In this document: piece by piece, positions 61,223-64,000 of the stretch
Position numbering within the stretch: position 1 is the stretch's first letter
How the letters are laid out: the number at the start of each line of letters is the position of its first letter
From: Streptomyces sp. 1222.5
GTDB lineage: Bacteria; Actinomycetota; Actinomycetes; Streptomycetales; Streptomycetaceae
DNA: 64,000 nucleotides
Assembly (NCBI RefSeq): GCF_900105245.1
Contig: NZ_FNSZ01000001.1
Span: 3,534,001 to 3,598,000, forward strand
Direction of reading: 5' to 3'
Made by a program: the position numbers and the translations under genes
The notes under the pieces: generated by a model
Seen by the model: the letters and a program-made list of their open reading frames with translations, nothing else
The model's database searches: none
What the model was told of the DNA's origin: nothing

Positions 61223-61342
61223 GTCTGCGTCTCCCCCGTGTGTCGGCCGGCCGGTGCCGGTTCGCTGCGGGCCAGCCTAGGCACCGGTGGCACCGGCCGG
61301 GCAGGGGGGGCCAGGGAATTCCCGCTCCCCTAGAGTCGCTTC

Positions 61343-62203
61343 GTGCTGTTTGGAATGGTGTGCGCCCTCGGCGCGGCGGTCTGCTTCGGAACCGCGACGG
61401 TGTTGCAGGCGGTGGCCGCCCGGGAGGCGGCCGCCGAGGGGGACGGCGGCGGTGACGCGGCGCTGCTGCTGCGGGCGCTGCGGCAGTGGCGGTACATCGC
61501 CGGGCTGGCGCTGGACGGTCTGGGCTTCCTGCTCCAGATCGCGGCGCTGCGGTCCGTGCCGATCTACGCGGTGGGCGCGGCGCTGGCGGCGAGCCTCGCG
61601 GTGACGGCCGTGGTGGCGGCGCGACTGCTGCGGGTGCGGCTGAGCGGGCTGGAGTGGGCCGCCGTGGGGGTGGTGTGCGCGGGTCTGGCGATGCTCGGGC
61701 TGGCCTCGGGCACCGAGGGCGACGAGCAGGGCCCGCACTGGCTGCCGTACGCGATGGTGGCGGCCGCGGTCGGCGTGCTGCTGCTCGGCGCGATCGGCGG
61801 GCGGCTGACCGGCCGGACCCGGGCGCTGCTCCTCGGACTGGGCGCCGGGTTCGGGTTCGGAGTGGTGGAGGTGTCGGTACGGCTGATCGACTCGCTGCGT
61901 CCGGCGGACCTGTTCACCGACCCGGCGGCGTACGCCCTGCTCATCGGCGGCGGTGCCGCGTTCCTGCTGCTCACCTCCGCCCTGCAGCGGGGCTCGGTGA
62001 CGACGGCCACGGCCGGCATGGTGATCGGCGAGACGGTCGGCCCGGCGGCGGTCGGCGTGGTGTGGCTCGGCGACCGCACCCGGGAGGGTCTGGCCTGGCT
62101 GGCGGTCCTGGGCTTCACGGTGGCGGTGGCGGGCGCCCTGCTGCTGGCGCGGTTCGGCGAGGCACCATCGGCGGAGGGCGCCCCGCGGCCGGACGAGGCC
62201 TGA
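61343..62203 (+). CDS. DMT-superfamily permease
   Basis: A 286-residue membrane protein with about nine hydrophobic segments and the EamA-like two-repeat layout: FGMVCALGAAVCFGTATVLQAVAA, LGFLLQIAALRSVPIYAVGAALAAS, and a second half with GAGFGFGVVEVSVRLID, TTATAGMVIGETVGPAAVGVVWLGD. Probably exports or imports a small solute, unknown which. GTG at 61343 lies 6 nt after TAGAGT with no ribosome site, so leaderless. It is convergent with the MocR gene (17-bp gap). Confidence 0.86.
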   Translation: MLFGMVCALGAAVCFGTATVLQAVAAREAAAEGDGGGDAALLLRALRQWRYIAGLALDGLGFLLQIAALRSVPIYAVGAALAASLAVTAVVAARLLRVRLSGLEWAAVGVVCAGLAMLGLASGTEGDEQGPHWLPYAMVAAAVGVLLLGAIGGRLTGRTRALLLGLGAGFGFGVVEVSVRLIDSLRPADLFTDPAAYALLIGGGAAFLLLTSALQRGSVTTATAGMVIGETVGPAAVGVVWLGDRTREGLAWLAVLGFTVAVAGALLLARFGEAPSAEGAPRPDEA

Positions 62204-62220
62204 GCGCGGCCCGCCGACGA

Positions 62221-63639
62221 CTACGGCAGCACCCGGCACAGGGCCTCCAGAGCGGCCCCCCACGCGCTGTCCGGCGGGGTGCCGTAGCCCACGACCAGCG
62301 CGTCCAGGTGCTCGGTGACGGCCTGCGGATGGCGGTGGTGGGCCAGGCCGTGCAGTGCCAGTCCCTGCCAGAGGGCGGCCTGGACCACCGACTGTTCCGT
62401 GCCCGGGGGCAACCGCAGCACGGCGTGCAGCCCGGCCGCGATCCCGGTCACCCGCACGTCGGGCGCATGCTCGGCCACCGCCGCGGCGAGGGCGTCGCGG
62501 CGGCGCCGGTACCGCAGCCGCGAGGACCGGACGTGGCGGTCGTACGCGCCGGAGGTGAGGAACTCGGCGAGAGTGAGCTGTTCCAGCACGCCCACCGTGT
62601 CGGTGCCGCCCTTCGCCGCGGCCGCCTCCTCGGCCAGGGACGGCGGAAGCACCATCCAGCCCAGCCGCAGTCCGGGCGCAAGGGACTTGCTGGCGGTGCC
62701 GAGGTAGACGACCCGCTCGGGATCGAGTCCCTGGAGGGCGCCGACCGGCTGGCGGTCGTAGCGGAACTCGCCGTCGTAGTCGTCCTCCAGGACCAGTCCG
62801 CCGGTGCGCCGTGCCCGGTCCACGACGGCGGCCCGCCGGTCGGGGTGCAGGGCGGTGCCCATCGGGAACTGGTGGGCGGGCGTCAGCAGCACCGCCCCGG
62901 CGTCGCCCGACGGCTCCGGGTCCGTGCCGAGTGCGTCGTACGGCAGCGCGGGGGTCGCGAGCCCGGCGTCCCGCAGCAGCCGCCGGTGCGGGGCGAGGCC
63001 GTACGACTCGACCGCCACCGTCCGCACGCCGCGGGCCCGCAGCACCCGGCCGAGGACGGTCAGGGCGTGCGAGAAGCCCGCGGTGATCAGCACGGTCTCC
63101 GGGTCGGCGCGGACACCGCGGGCGCGGGCGAGGTAACCGGCGAGGGCGGTGCGCAGTTCGGGCCGTCCGCGCGGGTCGCCGTAGCCGAGCGCGTGGTAGG
63201 GGGCGGTGTTCAGGGCGCGGCGGGCGGCCTTGAGCCACTCGGCGCGTGGGAAGGCGGCGAGGTCGGGGGTGCCGGGGACGAGGTCGTGGGTGGGGCGGCC
63301 GGGGTCCCGGCGCCGGGATGCCGTCGGTCCGGCGGCGGGCGGAGGCGGGGTCGTCCGGCGCGGTACGGCGGACGCTCCCGCGGCCACCCGGGTGCCGGAG
63401 CCCTGCCGGGCGGTGAGCCAGCCCTCCGCGACCAGGTCGGCGTAGGCCTCGGCGACGGTGTTGCGGGCGATGCCGAGGTCGGCGGCGAGGGACCGGGAGG
63501 AGGGCAGCCGGGTGCCGGGGGCCAGGCGACCGGTGCGGACCGCGTCCCGCAGCGCGTCGGTCAGGCGCCGGCGCAGGCCGCCCGGACCGGCCGGTTCGAG
63601 GTGCAGGTCGACGCCCGAAGTGGCCCACGTTCTCGCCAT
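62221..63639 (-). CDS. MocR/PdxR-family regulator (GntR HTH plus aminotransferase domain)
   Basis: A 472-residue fusion. Residues 20-85 are a GntR winged helix (GTRLPSSRSLAADLGIARNTVAEAYADLV), then a linker rich in Pro/Ala/Arg, then a class I aminotransferase-like domain with GYGDPRGRPELR, the PLP lysine in GTASKSLAPGLRLGW and a EDDYDGEFRYD Asp. PLP or an adduct is the effector in studied members. It is divergent from an AhpD-like gene across a 47-bp spacer, so it may control that gene. ATG at 63639 lies 8 nt after TATGGT (leaderless type). Confidence 0.93.
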   Translation of the reverse strand: MARTWATSGVDLHLEPAGPGGLRRRLTDALRDAVRTGRLAPGTRLPSSRSLAADLGIARNTVAEAYADLVAEGWLTARQGSGTRVAAGASAVPRRTTPPPPAAGPTASRRRDPGRPTHDLVPGTPDLAAFPRAEWLKAARRALNTAPYHALGYGDPRGRPELRTALAGYLARARGVRADPETVLITAGFSHALTVLGRVLRARGVRTVAVESYGLAPHRRLLRDAGLATPALPYDALGTDPEPSGDAGAVLLTPAHQFPMGTALHPDRRAAVVDRARRTGGLVLEDDYDGEFRYDRQPVGALQGLDPERVVYLGTASKSLAPGLRLGWMVLPPSLAEEAAAAKGGTDTVGVLEQLTLAEFLTSGAYDRHVRSSRLRYRRRRDALAAAVAEHAPDVRVTGIAAGLHAVLRLPPGTEQSVVQAALWQGLALHGLAHHRHPQAVTEHLDALVVGYGTPPDSAWGAALEALCRVLP

Positions 63640-63647
63640 GGAAATGG

Positions 63648-63679
63648 ACCATACTCCTGGGCTGCCCGGCTCCTAGGGT
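63648..63679. promoter_or_regulatory. Divergent -10 boxes between MocR and AhpD-like genes
   Basis: TATGGT on the minus strand (63653-63648) is 8 nt before the MocR ATG; TAGGGT on the plus strand (63674-63679) is 7 nt before the AhpD-like ATG. The two promoters are packed in 47 bp, so one bound regulator could affect both. Confidence 0.5.
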
Positions 63680-63686
63680 CGAGGGC

Positions 63687-64000
63687 ATGAGCACTGCACA
63701 GGAAACCGTCGAGTACGCCACCGAGCACACCCCGCGCCTGAGCTGGGCCGAGCACGCACCCGAGGTCTACAAGGCGATGGTCCGCCTGGACACCGCCGCC
63801 AAGAAGGGGCTGGACCCGAAGCTGTACGAGCTGGTGAAGATCCGCGCCTCGCAGATCAACCACTGCGCGTTCTGCCTCGACATGCACACCAAGGACGCGC
63901 TCGCGGCCGGCGAGAGCGTCGAGCGGGTCGTGCAGCTCGGCGCGTGGGAGGAGTCGCGGCACTTCTACACGGAGAAGGAGCTCGCGGCGATCGAGCTGAC
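63687..64000 (+). CDS. Carboxymuconolactone decarboxylase/AhpD-family protein (cut by window end)
   Basis: The first 104 codons of an AhpD-like protein. The N-terminal helices carry LSWAEHAPEVYKAMVRLDTAAKKGLD, and the redox motif is HCAFCLDMH (CxxC) near residue 64 with the downstream EESRHF. Family members are peroxidase-linked thiol oxidoreductases or decarboxylases. The start is the ATG at 63687, 7 nt after TAGGGT. Divergent from a MocR regulator that may control it. The 3' end lies outside the window. Confidence 0.88.
   Translation, partial: MSTAQETVEYATEHTPRLSWAEHAPEVYKAMVRLDTAAKKGLDPKLYELVKIRASQINHCAFCLDMHTKDALAAGESVERVVQLGAWEESRHFYTEKELAAIEL

Overview
The DNA is a very GC-rich actinomycete chromosome segment. 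GTG starts are common, genes are chained by ATGA/GTGA stop-start overlaps, and the gene order matches, as far as I remember, the Streptomyces coelicolor core around trpS2, glyA, sdhCDAB and the nucleoside-uptake operon. It is best read as conserved Streptomyces core chromosome with one specialised cell-envelope glycan cluster. I see no phage genes, insertion sequences, CRISPR arrays, rRNA or tRNA genes.

Layout. 1-6.1 kb (minus): a nucleoside uptake and salvage operon (BMP-type binding lipoprotein, ABC ATPase, two permeases, cytidine deaminase, start of thymidine phosphorylase). 6-7.2 kb is a gene-free stretch with a degenerate 30-bp repeat. 7.2-9.3 kb: an M20 amidohydrolase and a methyltransferase. 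9.4-23.2 kb: a nonulosonic-acid (probably Kdn) cell-wall glycopolymer cluster. It holds NeuB, a NeuA-phosphatase fusion, a GT2, a DUF6716 transferase, two bacterial-type sialyltransferase-like proteins, a protein with eukaryote-type (GT29) sialyl motifs, a GT8-TPR-pyruvyltransferase fusion, an acyltransferase and a methyltransferase. 23.2-28.5 kb: a TetR/flavin monooxygenase pair with twin operators, a LysE exporter, a methylmalonyl-CoA-mutase-like large subunit and an L,D-transpeptidase lipoprotein. 28.7-32.5 kb: two tandem ECF sigma/membrane-partner cassettes, one carrying a 50-codon glycine-rich ORF between sigma and partner. 32.7-41 kb: hypothetical and membrane proteins, a large secreted amidase with FG-GAP repeats, a GH20 hexosaminidase and a UraD-like protein. 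41.1-44.6 kb: sdhCDAB. 44.9-54.9 kb: a VOC protein, a self-regulated TetR operon with two perfect palindromes, a peptide-binding protein, a metallophosphoesterase, an SCO4848-family protein, a D-Ala-D-Ala carboxypeptidase, a YihY protein and a DprE1/DprE2 pair. 54.9-64 kb: a 2H phosphoesterase, trpS, glyA under a ZTP riboswitch, a TetR/NTF2-like pair, a YgiBC-like ATP-grasp/lipoprotein pair, a DMT permease, and a MocR regulator divergent from an AhpD-like protein cut by the window end.

How parts work together. The envelope theme is strong: glycopolymer synthesis, amidase, hexosaminidase, L,D-transpeptidase, carboxypeptidase and decaprenyl-phospho-sugar epimerisation. The most interesting material is the nonulosonate cluster, where three sialyltransferase-type folds sit within 12 kb, and the tandem sigma cassettes. 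At least eleven genes show a TAnnnT -10 box 6-8 nt before the start codon, which suggests widespread leaderless transcription.
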